Below, in pieces: positions 6,347 through 13,140 of a DNA stretch of 13,140 bases; position 1 is the stretch's first letter; every line of letters starts with the position of its first letter. The notes under the pieces were generated by a model. It was given only the letters and a program-made list of their open reading frames with translations. It ran no database searches and had not been told where the DNA came from. Source of the stretch: Rhodocyclaceae bacterium UBA5602 (GTDB taxonomy: Bacteria; Pseudomonadota; Gammaproteobacteria; Burkholderiales; Rhodocyclaceae); the NCBI GenBank assembly GCA_002424865.1, contig DILC01000040.1, positions 87,512 to 100,651 on the forward strand. The letters are read 5' to 3'. The translations under genes and the position numbers were made by a program.

Positions 6347-7390
6347 ATGCAACACACCCCGCTGCTGTTGTATTCCAGTCTCGGCTACGCCATCCTGATT
6401 ATTTATGCCAGCCTTTATCCGCTCACCGGCTGGGAGGCGACGGGCGCGCCGCCGCTGGATTTTTTGTTTGCTGACTGGCCGCGCTATACCACGGCCTTTG
6501 ACCTCAGCACCAATGTCGCCGCCTACGTGCCACTCGGTTTTCTGCTCGCCTCGGCCATGCGCCCGCGCCTGGCCGCTAAATATGCCTGGTGGCTGGCTGC
6601 GCTACTCGCCGCAGCCTTGAGCTTTTCGCTCGAATCCACGCAAAATTTCCTTCCCACTCGCGTGGCCTCCAATCTTGATCTGGCATGCAACACGCTGGGC
6701 GCCTTGCTCGGTGCCTTGCCCGGCGCCCTGTGGCCACGGCAAATCATGGATAACCTGCGCCATCTGCACTGGCCCGAGCATGGCAAAAGCGTTGAACTCG
6801 GCCTGGTGCTTTTGGGCTTGTGGTTACTCACCCAATTCGACTCCACCACCTTGCTGTTTGGTGCGGGCGATTTACGCAACCTGTCAGGGCTCGCCGACCT
6901 GCACGCCTTCAATGCCGTCGCCTTTCAACGCATCGAGAGCCTCATCGCCGCCAGCGGCGTGATGGCCACCTTGCTCATGGCCAGCCTCATTGCGCCGTTC
7001 CGCCAGCGCCGACTTTTTTCACTGCTGCTGCTGCTCTTGGGCCTGGCCGCCAAGTCCCTGGCCTTTGCCTTGATGACACACCCGAAAACTGCGCTAGGCT
7101 GGGCGACACCCGGAGCGCTGACGGGGTTTTTCATCGGCCTCCTGTGCTGGTCCATCGCCTTGCTTTTGCCGCTCACGTTGCAACGTCTGCTGGCCGCAAC
7201 CGCACTGCTTGCCGCCAGCGTGATGGTCAATTTGGCGCCCATCAATCCGTACCTGGAAAATCTGCAAAACGTCTGGAATCCGGGGCAGTTTCTTCACTTT
7301 CACGGCTTGACGCATTTTGTTACCCTGCTCTGGCCGTATTTGGCCTTGCCCTGGTTTGCCTTCCACCGCCCGCGGCCCACGATGCCATGA
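6347..7390 (+). CDS. VanZ-like family membrane protein
   Basis: With the start at 6347 the protein has 347 residues. The N-terminal third carries the VanZ-like pattern: a first membrane helix (about 6-25), D52 and N56 before YVPLGF (60-65), E96 and Q99 (ESTQNFLPTR), then D111 and N115 (DLACNTLGALLG). The rest holds several further hydrophobic helices, giving a VanZ domain plus a second membrane region. The family is named after VanZ of the teicoplanin-resistance cluster, but its biochemical role is not settled and resistance should not be inferred. The frame is open back to an ATG at 6284, adjacent to the repeat arm. I prefer 6347 because GGGGAAG lies 9 bases upstream and the protein then begins just before the first helix. 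The stop overlaps the next gene's start (ATGA), implying translational coupling. Confidence 0.82.
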   Translation: MQHTPLLLYSSLGYAILIIYASLYPLTGWEATGAPPLDFLFADWPRYTTAFDLSTNVAAYVPLGFLLASAMRPRLAAKYAWWLAALLAAALSFSLESTQNFLPTRVASNLDLACNTLGALLGALPGALWPRQIMDNLRHLHWPEHGKSVELGLVLLGLWLLTQFDSTTLLFGAGDLRNLSGLADLHAFNAVAFQRIESLIAASGVMATLLMASLIAPFRQRRLFSLLLLLLGLAAKSLAFALMTHPKTALGWATPGALTGFFIGLLCWSIALLLPLTLQRLLAATALLAASVMVNLAPINPYLENLQNVWNPGQFLHFHGLTHFVTLLWPYLALPWFAFHRPRPTMP

Positions 7391-7734
7391 AAGACCTCTC
7401 TGCACTTCGCGATGCGCTGCGCGCATTTGCCGCTGAACGCCACTGGCAGGCTTTTCACACACCCAAAAACCTGAGCATGGCCTTGATCAAGGAAGCCGCC
7501 GAAATTGTCGAGCACTTCCAATGGTCAACAGCAGAAGGGAGCCTGGCCCTCGCGCCCGCACAAAAAGCAGAAGTCGCGGATGAAATTGCCGATGTCTTGA
7601 TGTACCTGGTGCAATTGGCGGACGTGCTCAACATTGACCCGCTGGAAGCCGCGCAGAAAAAAATCATCAAGAACAGGCAGAAATATCCTGCCCCTGACAA
7701 CCCTCATCCCGACAGGCCAAAACAAACCAGCTGA
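7387..7734 (+). CDS. MazG-like nucleotide pyrophosphohydrolase
   Basis: This 115-residue all-alpha protein of the MazG/dUTPase-like NTP pyrophosphatase superfamily hydrolyses nucleoside triphosphates to monophosphate and pyrophosphate, a house-cleaning role. The Mg2+-binding signature is present: KEAAE (E36, E39) followed by EHFQW, then DEIADV (E66, D69). The C-terminal KNRQKYP (95-101) is typical of the short single-domain type related to dCTP pyrophosphatases; that subgroup assignment is inference from the motif. The short length and single domain exclude the two-domain E. coli MazG. Translation starts at the ATG in ATGA, overlapping the VanZ-like stop by 4 bases. The same frame is open far upstream, inside the VanZ-like gene, but the family start is here. 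cutA follows after 23 bases. Confidence 0.88.
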   Translation: MKDLSALRDALRAFAAERHWQAFHTPKNLSMALIKEAAEIVEHFQWSTAEGSLALAPAQKAEVADEIADVLMYLVQLADVLNIDPLEAAQKKIIKNRQKYPAPDNPHPDRPKQTS

Positions 7735-7757
7735 CGCGCGAACAGTACAATAAGCCA

Positions 7758-8108
7758 ATGAACAATACGCCGATAAAGACTGCATCCATCCTGATTGTGT
7801 TCACCGCCCTGCCAGATGCGCAAAGCGCGCGCGCCCTGGCGGACGCGCTGGTGGCTGAACGGCTGGCAGCATGCGTCACCGTGTTGCCCACTGCCCAATC
7901 GGTCTACCGCTGGCAAAACAGCATTGAGCACGCCACCGAAACACCGCTCATGATCAAAACCACTGCGGCACATTACGCCGCAGTGGAAGCCGCCCTGCGC
8001 GCCCGGCATCCTTACGCGACACCTGAAATCATCGCCCTGCCCGTCACCCATGGCCTGCCGGATTATTTAGCCTGGGTAGATGCGGCAACACAACCAAAGG
8101 ACGCCTGA
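7758..8108 (+). CDS. cutA: Divalent-cation tolerance protein CutA
   Basis: CutA is a small, very stable trimeric protein with a ferredoxin-like fold, linked genetically in E. coli to tolerance of copper and other divalent metals; its exact biochemical role is unresolved. The 116 residues match the family. Visible hallmarks are the first strand ILIVFTALPD, ERLAACV with the conserved Cys39, SVYRWQ at 48-53, and HPYATPEIIALPV (84-96) followed by YLAWV near the C-terminus. The stop codon shares one base with the dsbD start (TGATG), so the pair is very likely translationally coupled. The cutA-dsbD arrangement is also known from E. coli (cutA/dipZ) and supports both assignments. Confidence 0.95.
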   Translation: MNNTPIKTASILIVFTALPDAQSARALADALVAERLAACVTVLPTAQSVYRWQNSIEHATETPLMIKTTAAHYAAVEAALRARHPYATPEIIALPVTHGLPDYLAWVDAATQPKDA

Positions 8109-10054
8109 TGCAAAACCTATTTCGCCGATTTGCCCGCCGCATCGCCCATGCCGCACACCCCGCCGTGCTCACGCTGATCAGCTTCATCGGCTTGCTGACC
8201 ACTGGCCCAAGCCTTGCCGCCGAGCCCTTACCGCCAGAACAAGCCTTCACTTTCTCCGCACGCGCCCTGGATGCGCAAACATTGGAAGCGCGCTGGCAAA
8301 TCGCGGAAGGCTATTACCTCTATCGCGATAAATTCAGCTTCCATCTCACGGCCGCAGCGGCCAATGCCCCAGCGCAGGCCACAGCGGCTGACACGCCAAT
8401 CACGGCCCAATTGCCCGCGGGCAAAATGAAAATGGATGACCTGTTCGGTGAAGTTGAGGTATACCGGCAGACCATCACTGCGCGCCTGCCCCTCCCCACC
8501 CAAGCCAGCGGCGGCACGCCTGCCACCGTGACGCTCAAAACCGTCGCCCAGGGTTGCTGGGATGGCGGCATTTGCTACCCCCCGCAAACCTATACCACCA
8601 GCATTGATTTGCCTGCCACCGCGGCCGCCATGACCAATCCGGCAGATGCGGCCCCAGCCACCCAGGCGCCCGCCACATCGCTAGGGGTTAACACCGCGCC
8701 AGGCGACGAGAACTCGCGCATCGCCAATCTGTTCAAAAACAGCCGCTGGCCGCTCGTCGTGTTGAGCTTTTTCGGCTTTGGCTTGCTGCTCTCCCTCACG
8801 CCCTGCGTCTTGCCGATGATTCCGATTTTGTCCGGCATCATCGTCAATCACGGCCATGCCGTCAGCCACCGGCGCGCCTTCATGCTCTCGCTCGCCTATG
8901 TTCTCGGCATGGCCATCACTTACGCTGCCGCCGGCGTTGCGGCCGGCTTTTCCGGCACCTTGCTCACCAGCGCGTTACAAAATTCCTGGGTGCTGGGTGG
9001 CTTTGCCCTCATATTTGTGGCCTTGGCATTTTCCATGTTCGGCGTATATGAACTGCAACTGCCCACTGCCCTGCAAAGCAAACTTGCCGACCAAGCCAAT
9101 CATCAAGGCGGCTCCGTATCCGCCATTGCCTTGATGGGTGCGCTCTCCGCGCTCATCGTTGGCCCCTGTGTGGCCGCGCCCCTGGCAGGCGCCCTGCTGT
9201 ACATCGCCAAAACCGGGGATGCCCTGTTGGGTGGTGCTGCGCTGTTCGCGCTGGCGCTGGGCATGGGCGTACCGTTGTTGCTAGTCGGCACTTTCTCGCG
9301 CCGCTTGTTGCCCAAAACCGGGCCGTGGATGGAGAACGTCAAAAAATTCTTTGGCGTGCTGATGCTCGCCACCGCCCTGTGGCTGGCCTCCCCCGTATTG
9401 CCTGGCTGGCTCGTGATGCTGGGCTGGGCGCTGCTCCTGATTTTCCCGGCGATATTTCTTTCCGCGCTGGACTCCTTGCCTGTCAATGCGCATGGTTTGC
9501 AGCGCCTGGGCAAGGGTCTGGGCCTTGTGTTGTTCATCACCGGCCTGGCCATTCTGCTTGGGCTCCTTGGCGGCAACCGTGACCCGTTGCAGCCGCTGGG
9601 CTTTCTGCGTGGCAATGCGGCAGCGCCAGACGGCAGCGCCACTGCGGGCAACGCTGCCGTCCCGGCAGCGCCGACTTTTATTAAAATCGCCTCCGTCGCC
9701 GAGCTCGATGCGCAACTGAAAACAGCCAACAAGCCGGTGATGCTGGATTTCTGGGCCGAGTGGTGCATCAGCTGCAAGGAAATGGAACGCTTTACCTTTG
9801 CGCATCCGGACGTGGCCGCGCGCATGCAAGACTTTTTGCTGTTGAAGGCGGACGTTACCGCCAACAACGCGGCAGATCGCGCGCTGCTGTCACGCTTCAA
9901 CCTGTTCGGCCCGCCGGGGATTATTTTTTTCAACGCCAATGGCCAGGAAAACACCACCCAGCGCGTGATTGGTTTTCAAAATGCCTCACAGTTTTTGCAA
10001 CAGTTAAATCAAGCCGCGCTGAGCCGCGACACGGCGCATTTTTCGCTTCGCTAA
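8108..10054 (+). CDS. dsbD: Thiol:disulfide interchange protein DsbD
   Basis: DsbD moves electrons from cytoplasmic thioredoxin across the inner membrane to periplasmic substrates (DsbC-type isomerases, cytochrome c maturation). All three domains are present in 648 residues. A signal peptide (about 1-38, ending SLAA) leads into the periplasmic alpha domain with the redox pair C150/C156 in QGCWDGGICYPP. The membrane beta domain has about eight helices (about 213-487) with C233 in LTPCVLPMIP and C354 in VGPCVAAPL. After an Ala-rich linker comes the thioredoxin-like gamma domain with C553 and C556 in WCISCK. All six catalytic cysteines are intact, so the protein should be functional. It overlaps cutA by one base. 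ribE starts 24 bases after the stop, so transcription may continue into the riboflavin genes. Confidence 0.96.
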   Translation: MQNLFRRFARRIAHAAHPAVLTLISFIGLLTTGPSLAAEPLPPEQAFTFSARALDAQTLEARWQIAEGYYLYRDKFSFHLTAAAANAPAQATAADTPITAQLPAGKMKMDDLFGEVEVYRQTITARLPLPTQASGGTPATVTLKTVAQGCWDGGICYPPQTYTTSIDLPATAAAMTNPADAAPATQAPATSLGVNTAPGDENSRIANLFKNSRWPLVVLSFFGFGLLLSLTPCVLPMIPILSGIIVNHGHAVSHRRAFMLSLAYVLGMAITYAAAGVAAGFSGTLLTSALQNSWVLGGFALIFVALAFSMFGVYELQLPTALQSKLADQANHQGGSVSAIALMGALSALIVGPCVAAPLAGALLYIAKTGDALLGGAALFALALGMGVPLLLVGTFSRRLLPKTGPWMENVKKFFGVLMLATALWLASPVLPGWLVMLGWALLLIFPAIFLSALDSLPVNAHGLQRLGKGLGLVLFITGLAILLGLLGGNRDPLQPLGFLRGNAAAPDGSATAGNAAVPAAPTFIKIASVAELDAQLKTANKPVMLDFWAEWCISCKEMERFTFAHPDVAARMQDFLLLKADVTANNAADRALLSRFNLFGPPGIIFFNANGQENTTQRVIGFQNASQFLQQLNQAALSRDTAHFSLR

Positions 10055-10078
10055 CCTCCCACACCACAAAAACCCATC

Positions 10079-10708
10079 ATGTTCACCGGCATTATTTCCG
10101 CCTTGGGCCGCATTAGCCAAATCACCCCGCTGGCCACGGGCCTTCGTTTAACAGTCACCGTCACCACGCCCGCCAACTACCTTGACGACGTTGCCCTGGG
10201 CGACTCGATCGCCCACAACGGCGTGTGCCTGACCGTGATCGCCAAAACCGGCGACACGTATCAGGTCGATGTCTCGCGTGAAACGCTGGATTGCACCATC
10301 GGCCTTGATGCGCAGGGCGAAGTGAATCTGGAAAAAGCCTTGCGCCTGGCCGATCGTTTAGGCGGCCATTTGGTCGCCGGGCATGTCGATGGCGTGGGTG
10401 AAGTCGTCGGCATCACGCCGGTGGGCGAATCGCATGAGCTTGTCATCCGCGCGCCCTTAGCCATCGCGCGAACGGTCGCGCCTAAAGGTTCGATTACCGT
10501 AAACGGCGTCTCGCTCACGGTCAATCGCGTGGCCAATCACTGCGCATCTGCTGCCGGGCCCAGCGTCGATTTTTCCATCAACCTGATTCCGCATACCATG
10601 GCCAATACCACCCTGCGCCATTTGCAGGCAGGCAGCCGCGTGAATCTGGAAATTGACCTGATCGCGCGTTACGTTGAACAGATACTCTCGACCGGCACAG
10701 CGGCGTAG
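10079..10708 (+). CDS. ribE: Riboflavin synthase, alpha subunit
   Basis: This enzyme catalyses the last riboflavin step, dismutation of two 6,7-dimethyl-8-ribityllumazine molecules to riboflavin and an aminopyrimidine. The 209 residues form two tandem lumazine-binding barrels. The N-terminal one begins MFTGII and contains NGVCLTV at 47-53. The C-terminal one contains GGHLVAGHVD (95-104), NGVSLTVN (142-149) and IPHT (170-173). A C-terminal helix for trimerisation follows. Its lumazine substrate is made by the RibH encoded two genes downstream. The usual upstream ribD is absent here and dsbD takes its place, so the deaminase/reductase gene must lie elsewhere. The gene is also called ribC in some nomenclatures. 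Confidence 0.96.
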   Translation: MFTGIISALGRISQITPLATGLRLTVTVTTPANYLDDVALGDSIAHNGVCLTVIAKTGDTYQVDVSRETLDCTIGLDAQGEVNLEKALRLADRLGGHLVAGHVDGVGEVVGITPVGESHELVIRAPLAIARTVAPKGSITVNGVSLTVNRVANHCASAAGPSVDFSINLIPHTMANTTLRHLQAGSRVNLEIDLIARYVEQILSTGTAA

Positions 10709-10724
10709 AATGCGCGGCCTTCTT

Positions 10725-10756
10725 GCAGCATCCTAGCTGCGCATCAGCCGTTTTTT
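10725..10756 (+). promoter_or_regulatory. Hairpins plus T6 run in ribE-ribBA spacer (attenuator-like, tentative)
   Basis: The spacer contains GCAGC (10725-10729) pairing with GCTGC (10736-10740), and an alternative GCTG (10736-10739) pairing with CAGC (10745-10748) that precedes TTTTTT at 10751-10756. The two hairpins share GCTG and are mutually exclusive, and the second with its T-run looks like a weak intrinsic terminator. The stems are short (5 and 4 bp), so chance is possible. No FMN riboswitch consensus is present. Confidence 0.22.
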
Positions 10757-10784
10757 AGCTGCTTCCCATTTTGTGAGCCCTGCC

Positions 10785-11882
10785 ATGAACATTAGCCCTA
10801 CCCAAGACATCATCGCCGAAATCCGCGCCGGGCGCATGGTGATACTGGTTGACGAAGAAGACCGCGAAAACGAAGGCGACCTGGTCTGCGCTGCCCAACA
10901 TGTCACACCCGACATGATCAATTTCATGGTCAAGCACGCGCGCGGCCTGGTGTGCCTGACGCTGACCGAAGCGCGCTGCCAGCAACTGGGCTTGACACCC
11001 ATGACGCGCCATAACAAGAGCATGTTCAGCACCGCCTTTACCACCTCAATTGAAGCCGCAACCGGTGTGACCACCGGCATTTCGGCGCACGACCGCGCCC
11101 GCACGGTGCAAGTCGCGGTGGCTAAAAATGCCCGCCCTGACGATATTGTGCAGCCCGGCCATATCTTCCCCATCACTGCCCAGCCCGGTGGCGTGCTGGT
11201 GCGCGCAGGCCACACCGAAGCCGGTTGCGATCTTGCCCAACTGGCAGGATGCGAGCCCGCAGCCGTGATTTGCGAAATCCTGAAAGACGATGGCAGCATG
11301 GCGCGCCTGCCGGATTTGCTCGAATTTGCCGCCCAGCATCAGCTCAAAATCGGCACGATACGCGATTTGATCCATTACCGCTCCGAGACCGAAACCCTGA
11401 TTGAATGCATCGCCGACCGGGTCGTCACTTGCGCACAAGGCGCTTTCCGCCTGCGGGCATTTAGCGACACGAGCAGCGGCGACATTCATCTTGCACTGTC
11501 ACATGGCGAGATCATTGCCGAACAGGAAACCCTGGTGCGCGTGCATGAGGCAGTATCTGTTTTGGATTTTCTGGGCGTGCAAAATGCCCGGCATAGCTAC
11601 AGCATAGACTTTGCCTTGCGCCAAATCGCCGCAGTTGAACGCGGTGTAGTGGTTATGCTGCACCATGCCGAATCGACGCAAAACATCCTCTCGGCATTGC
11701 AAATTGATAGCACCAAAGCCATCAAATGGGATCCGCGCCTGTACGGCATTGGCGCGCAAATCCTGCGTGACCTCGGCGTGGGCAAAATGCGCCTGATGTC
11801 CAACAGCCCGCGCAAGCTGCCCAGCATGGCAGGCTTTGGCCTGGAGATCTGCGGGCATTTTTCACCCGAAGGCACACACTAA
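10785..11882 (+). CDS. ribBA: 3,4-dihydroxy-2-butanone-4-phosphate synthase with degenerate GTP cyclohydrolase II-like domain (RibBX type)
   Basis: The N-terminal domain (about residues 1-200 from ATG 10785) is RibB, which makes DHBP from ribulose 5-phosphate. It has the acidic loop DEEDRENEGD and the RAGHTEAG motif with the metal-binding His. The C-terminal domain (about 205-365) aligns with RibA (RVH near its start, RLMSNSPRK near its end). Where RibA has its three zinc cysteines (SECLTGD...RCDCG), this protein reads RVHEAVSVLDFLGVQNARHS, with no cysteine. It should therefore lack GTP cyclohydrolase II activity. This matches the RibBX variant described in Proteobacteria, and automated annotation usually calls it bifunctional ribBA. 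An in-frame GTG at 10773 would add four residues; I prefer the ATG. It lies between ribE and ribH and supplies the four-carbon unit used by RibH. Confidence 0.92.
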   Translation: MNISPTQDIIAEIRAGRMVILVDEEDRENEGDLVCAAQHVTPDMINFMVKHARGLVCLTLTEARCQQLGLTPMTRHNKSMFSTAFTTSIEAATGVTTGISAHDRARTVQVAVAKNARPDDIVQPGHIFPITAQPGGVLVRAGHTEAGCDLAQLAGCEPAAVICEILKDDGSMARLPDLLEFAAQHQLKIGTIRDLIHYRSETETLIECIADRVVTCAQGAFRLRAFSDTSSGDIHLALSHGEIIAEQETLVRVHEAVSVLDFLGVQNARHSYSIDFALRQIAAVERGVVVMLHHAESTQNILSALQIDSTKAIKWDPRLYGIGAQILRDLGVGKMRLMSNSPRKLPSMAGFGLEICGHFSPEGTH

Positions 11883-11915
11883 CGAAACCATCCTCTGGCA
11901 TCTTCAAAAAACATC

Positions 11916-12377
11916 ATGAGTATCCACGAAATAGAACCCCAGCTTAACGGCCATGGCCTGCGCATTGGCGTGGTGCAAAGCCGCTTTAACGAGCCCATTT
12001 GCGAAGGCTTGCGTTCCGGGTGCCTTGCGGGCTTGCGGCAAATGCAGGTGCAAGACGCCGACATCACCTATGTCACCGTGCCCGGTGCGCTGGAAATCCC
12101 GCTCGCCTTGCAAACCATGGCACAAACCGGCCATTTTGACGCGCTGGTTGCCTTGGGCGCCGTGATACGCGGCGAGACATATCACTTTGAAATTGTCTCG
12201 AACGAATCCGCACGCGGCATTACGGATGTGCAATTAGCGACCGGCGTGCCGATTGCGAATGCCGTGCTGACCACCGAAAACGATGATCAAGCGCTGGTGC
12301 GCATGGTGCAAAAAGGCACTGAAGCCGCAGCCGCCGCCATTGAGATGGCGCGCTTGATTCAAATGGTAAAAAAATAA
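11916..12377 (+). CDS. ribH: 6,7-dimethyl-8-ribityllumazine synthase
   Basis: RibH condenses the RibB product DHBP with 5-amino-6-ribitylaminouracil to give the lumazine substrate of RibE. The 153 residues match the family. Visible motifs are the substrate-binding SRFN (22-25), VPGALEIP (55-62), and GAVIRGETYHFE (81-92) with the catalytic His90 and the phosphate-binding segment, followed by SNES and by GVPIANAVLTT (110-120). It probably assembles into a pentamer or 60-mer shell in the cytoplasm. The gene starts 33 bases after ribBA, and its TAA overlaps the nusB ATG by one base (TAATG), indicating translational coupling. Confidence 0.97.
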   Translation: MSIHEIEPQLNGHGLRIGVVQSRFNEPICEGLRSGCLAGLRQMQVQDADITYVTVPGALEIPLALQTMAQTGHFDALVALGAVIRGETYHFEIVSNESARGITDVQLATGVPIANAVLTTENDDQALVRMVQKGTEAAAAAIEMARLIQMVKK

Positions 12378-12811
12378 TGGGCAGCAACAATTCATCCCGC
12401 CATCGCGCCCGCGAGTTTGCGGTGCAGGGTTTGTATCAATTCCTCGTCGGCGGCCAGGATACGGCCGCCATCCAAGTACAAGCCGAAAGCGTGGCGGGCT
12501 TTCACAAAGCGGATAACGCGCTGTACTTGCAACTGCTGCATGAAGCGATCGACAACATCGCCACCTTGCACGCGGACATCACCCCGCATGTCAGCCGCCC
12601 GTGGGAGGAAATTTCACCCATCGAACGCAGCGTATTGCTCTTGGGCGCCTGTGAATTCCGCTTTCACCCCGAAACCCCCTATCGCGTCATCATCAACGAA
12701 TGCGTGGAGCTCACCAAAACCTTTGGCGGCACGGATGGCCACAAATTCGTCAATGGCGTGCTTGATAAAATGGCCGCTGTGCTGCGCACAGTGGAGACCG
12801 CGGCGCACTAA
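12377..12811 (+). CDS. nusB: Transcription antitermination factor NusB
   Basis: NusB with NusE (ribosomal protein S10) binds boxA RNA and supports antitermination, mainly in rRNA operons. The 144 residues form the expected all-helical protein. The N-terminal RHRAREFAVQGLYQ carries the basic RNA-binding segment. LLLGACEFRF and INECVELTKTFGGTDGHKFVNGVLDK near the C-terminus are the most conserved family stretches. The ribH-nusB order is widespread in bacteria. The thiL and pgpA genes that often follow nusB are absent, and a spacer with a terminator-like hairpin leads into nadA instead. Confidence 0.97.
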   Translation: MGSNNSSRHRAREFAVQGLYQFLVGGQDTAAIQVQAESVAGFHKADNALYLQLLHEAIDNIATLHADITPHVSRPWEEISPIERSVLLLGACEFRFHPETPYRVIINECVELTKTFGGTDGHKFVNGVLDKMAAVLRTVETAAH

Positions 12812-12897
12812 CGCACATAGCGCCAATGGGCCGCCCCGAATCATGAAACCCATCCACTGTTGCGCCCAGGGCTGGCAAATGGACCCGCCCCTCCCGT

Positions 12898-12915
12898 CCT
12901 CCCCTCGCGGGGAGG
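12898..12915 (+). terminator. Terminator-like hairpin after nusB
   Basis: CCTCCCC (12898-12904) pairs perfectly with GGGGAGG (12909-12915) around a TCGC loop, giving a 7-bp GC-rich stem about 85 bases after the nusB stop. The following bases are CTTCTTT rather than a clean T-run. A TTTTTAT stretch occurs further on, at about 12940. It may end the rib-nusB transcript, but it could also be a G/C-rich dispersed repeat. Confidence 0.5.
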
Positions 12916-12958
12916 CTTCTTTCCGGCTCGCTTCGCTCGTTTTTATTGCACGGCGCGC

Positions 12959-12997
12959 TTGCCTTAAGTGTTTCACTGTAGATACAAAACAGATACA
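12959..12997 (+). promoter_or_regulatory. Possible nadA promoter region with GATACA repeat
   Basis: TTGCCT (12959-12964) is a fair -35 box, and GATACA (12981-12986), 16 bases later, is a weak -10 box. GATACA is repeated at 12992-12997, 11 bases further, just before the nadA start. The AT-rich change in composition after the GC-rich terminator area fits a promoter. The match to consensus is modest. Confidence 0.3.
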
Positions 12998-13006
12998 GAA
13001 CCCACC

Positions 13007-13140
13007 ATGCAAACCGCACGTATCGAATTCGACCATTTCAACGCCCTCGCTGACAAAGCCGCCGGTGAGCGCATCCGCGCGGCCAAGGCGGCGCTGGGCA
13101 ACAAGGCCGTGCTGCTGTGCCACCACTACCAGCGCGCCGA
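13007..13140 (+). CDS. nadA: Quinolinate synthase NadA, N-terminal fragment
   Basis: Only the first 44 codons are in the window. NadA is a [4Fe-4S] enzyme that condenses iminoaspartate with dihydroxyacetone phosphate to make quinolinate for NAD synthesis. The visible protein has an N-terminal extension MQTARIEFDHFNALAD and a helix with alternating Ala/Arg/Lys, then the first core strand and motif VLLCHHYQRAD (35-45). This corresponds to the conserved H-x-Y-Q segment of the first domain; in NadA one such His binds substrate. The three cluster cysteines and the rest of the enzyme lie beyond the right edge. No Shine-Dalgarno is evident before the ATG. The gene has its own spacer after nusB and is probably a separate transcription unit. 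Confidence 0.85.
   Translation, partial: MQTARIEFDHFNALADKAAGERIRAAKAALGNKAVLLCHHYQRA

Noticed and set aside
6820..7386. A longer 304-codon MazG-like protein with an N-terminal extension
   Set aside because: The upstream part of this frame overlaps the VanZ-like gene out of frame and has no domain-like content; the family N-terminus fits ATG 7387.
6347..7390. Glycopeptide resistance gene
   Set aside because: The VanZ-like domain alone is widespread in bacteria without vancomycin or teicoplanin resistance clusters, and no vanA/vanH/vanX-type genes are present.
10709..10784. FMN riboswitch upstream of ribBA
   Set aside because: The spacer is only 76 bases, too short for the complete RFN element, and its conserved core segments are not seen.

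Overview
This is a GC-rich, gene-dense stretch of a proteobacterial chromosome. It is most likely from a betaproteobacterium, judging by the RibB protein with a degenerate RibA-like tail (RibBX type), the ribE-ribBA-ribH-nusB order, the cutA-dsbD pair, the argS-SPOR pair and the style of the NadA N-terminus. I cannot fix the order or genus by eye. Almost all genes are housekeeping. I found no rRNA, tRNA, CRISPR array, transposase or phage gene.

Left part (1-2624, minus strand): argS is followed after 3 bases by a membrane-anchored SPOR-domain protein, then by the first 31 codons of a short-chain dehydrogenase that runs off the left edge. A 95-base divergent spacer with overlapping -10-like boxes separates argS from ubiB, which reads rightwards and encodes the ubiquinone-biosynthesis atypical kinase.

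Middle (4295-6346): a sodium:solute symporter gene sits between two inverted copies of one 172-176 bp sequence (4377-4548 and 6107-6282). By hand alignment they are about 94% identical in the core and about 89% overall. Both end in TAACG/CGTTA and carry a G-quadruplex-type G-run block. The right copy starts on the symporter stop codon. The symporter also has a histidine-rich C-terminal tail with 13 His in 38 residues. This is the least ordinary part of the window.

Right of it, a compact rightward cluster runs VanZ-like membrane protein, MazG-like nucleotide pyrophosphohydrolase, CutA and DsbD. The first two genes overlap by 4 bases and the last two by 1 base. Next come the riboflavin genes ribE, ribBA (RibBX type) and ribH, then nusB, which overlaps ribH by 1 base. 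RibE, RibB and RibH carry out the DHBP, lumazine and riboflavin steps. The GTP cyclohydrolase II step must come from a RibA encoded elsewhere, because the RibA-like domain here lacks the zinc cysteines. A spacer with a terminator-like hairpin separates nusB from the start of nadA (quinolinate synthase), which runs off the right edge.

I see no convincing undescribed multi-gene system. The inverted-repeat-flanked symporter is the best candidate for follow-up.
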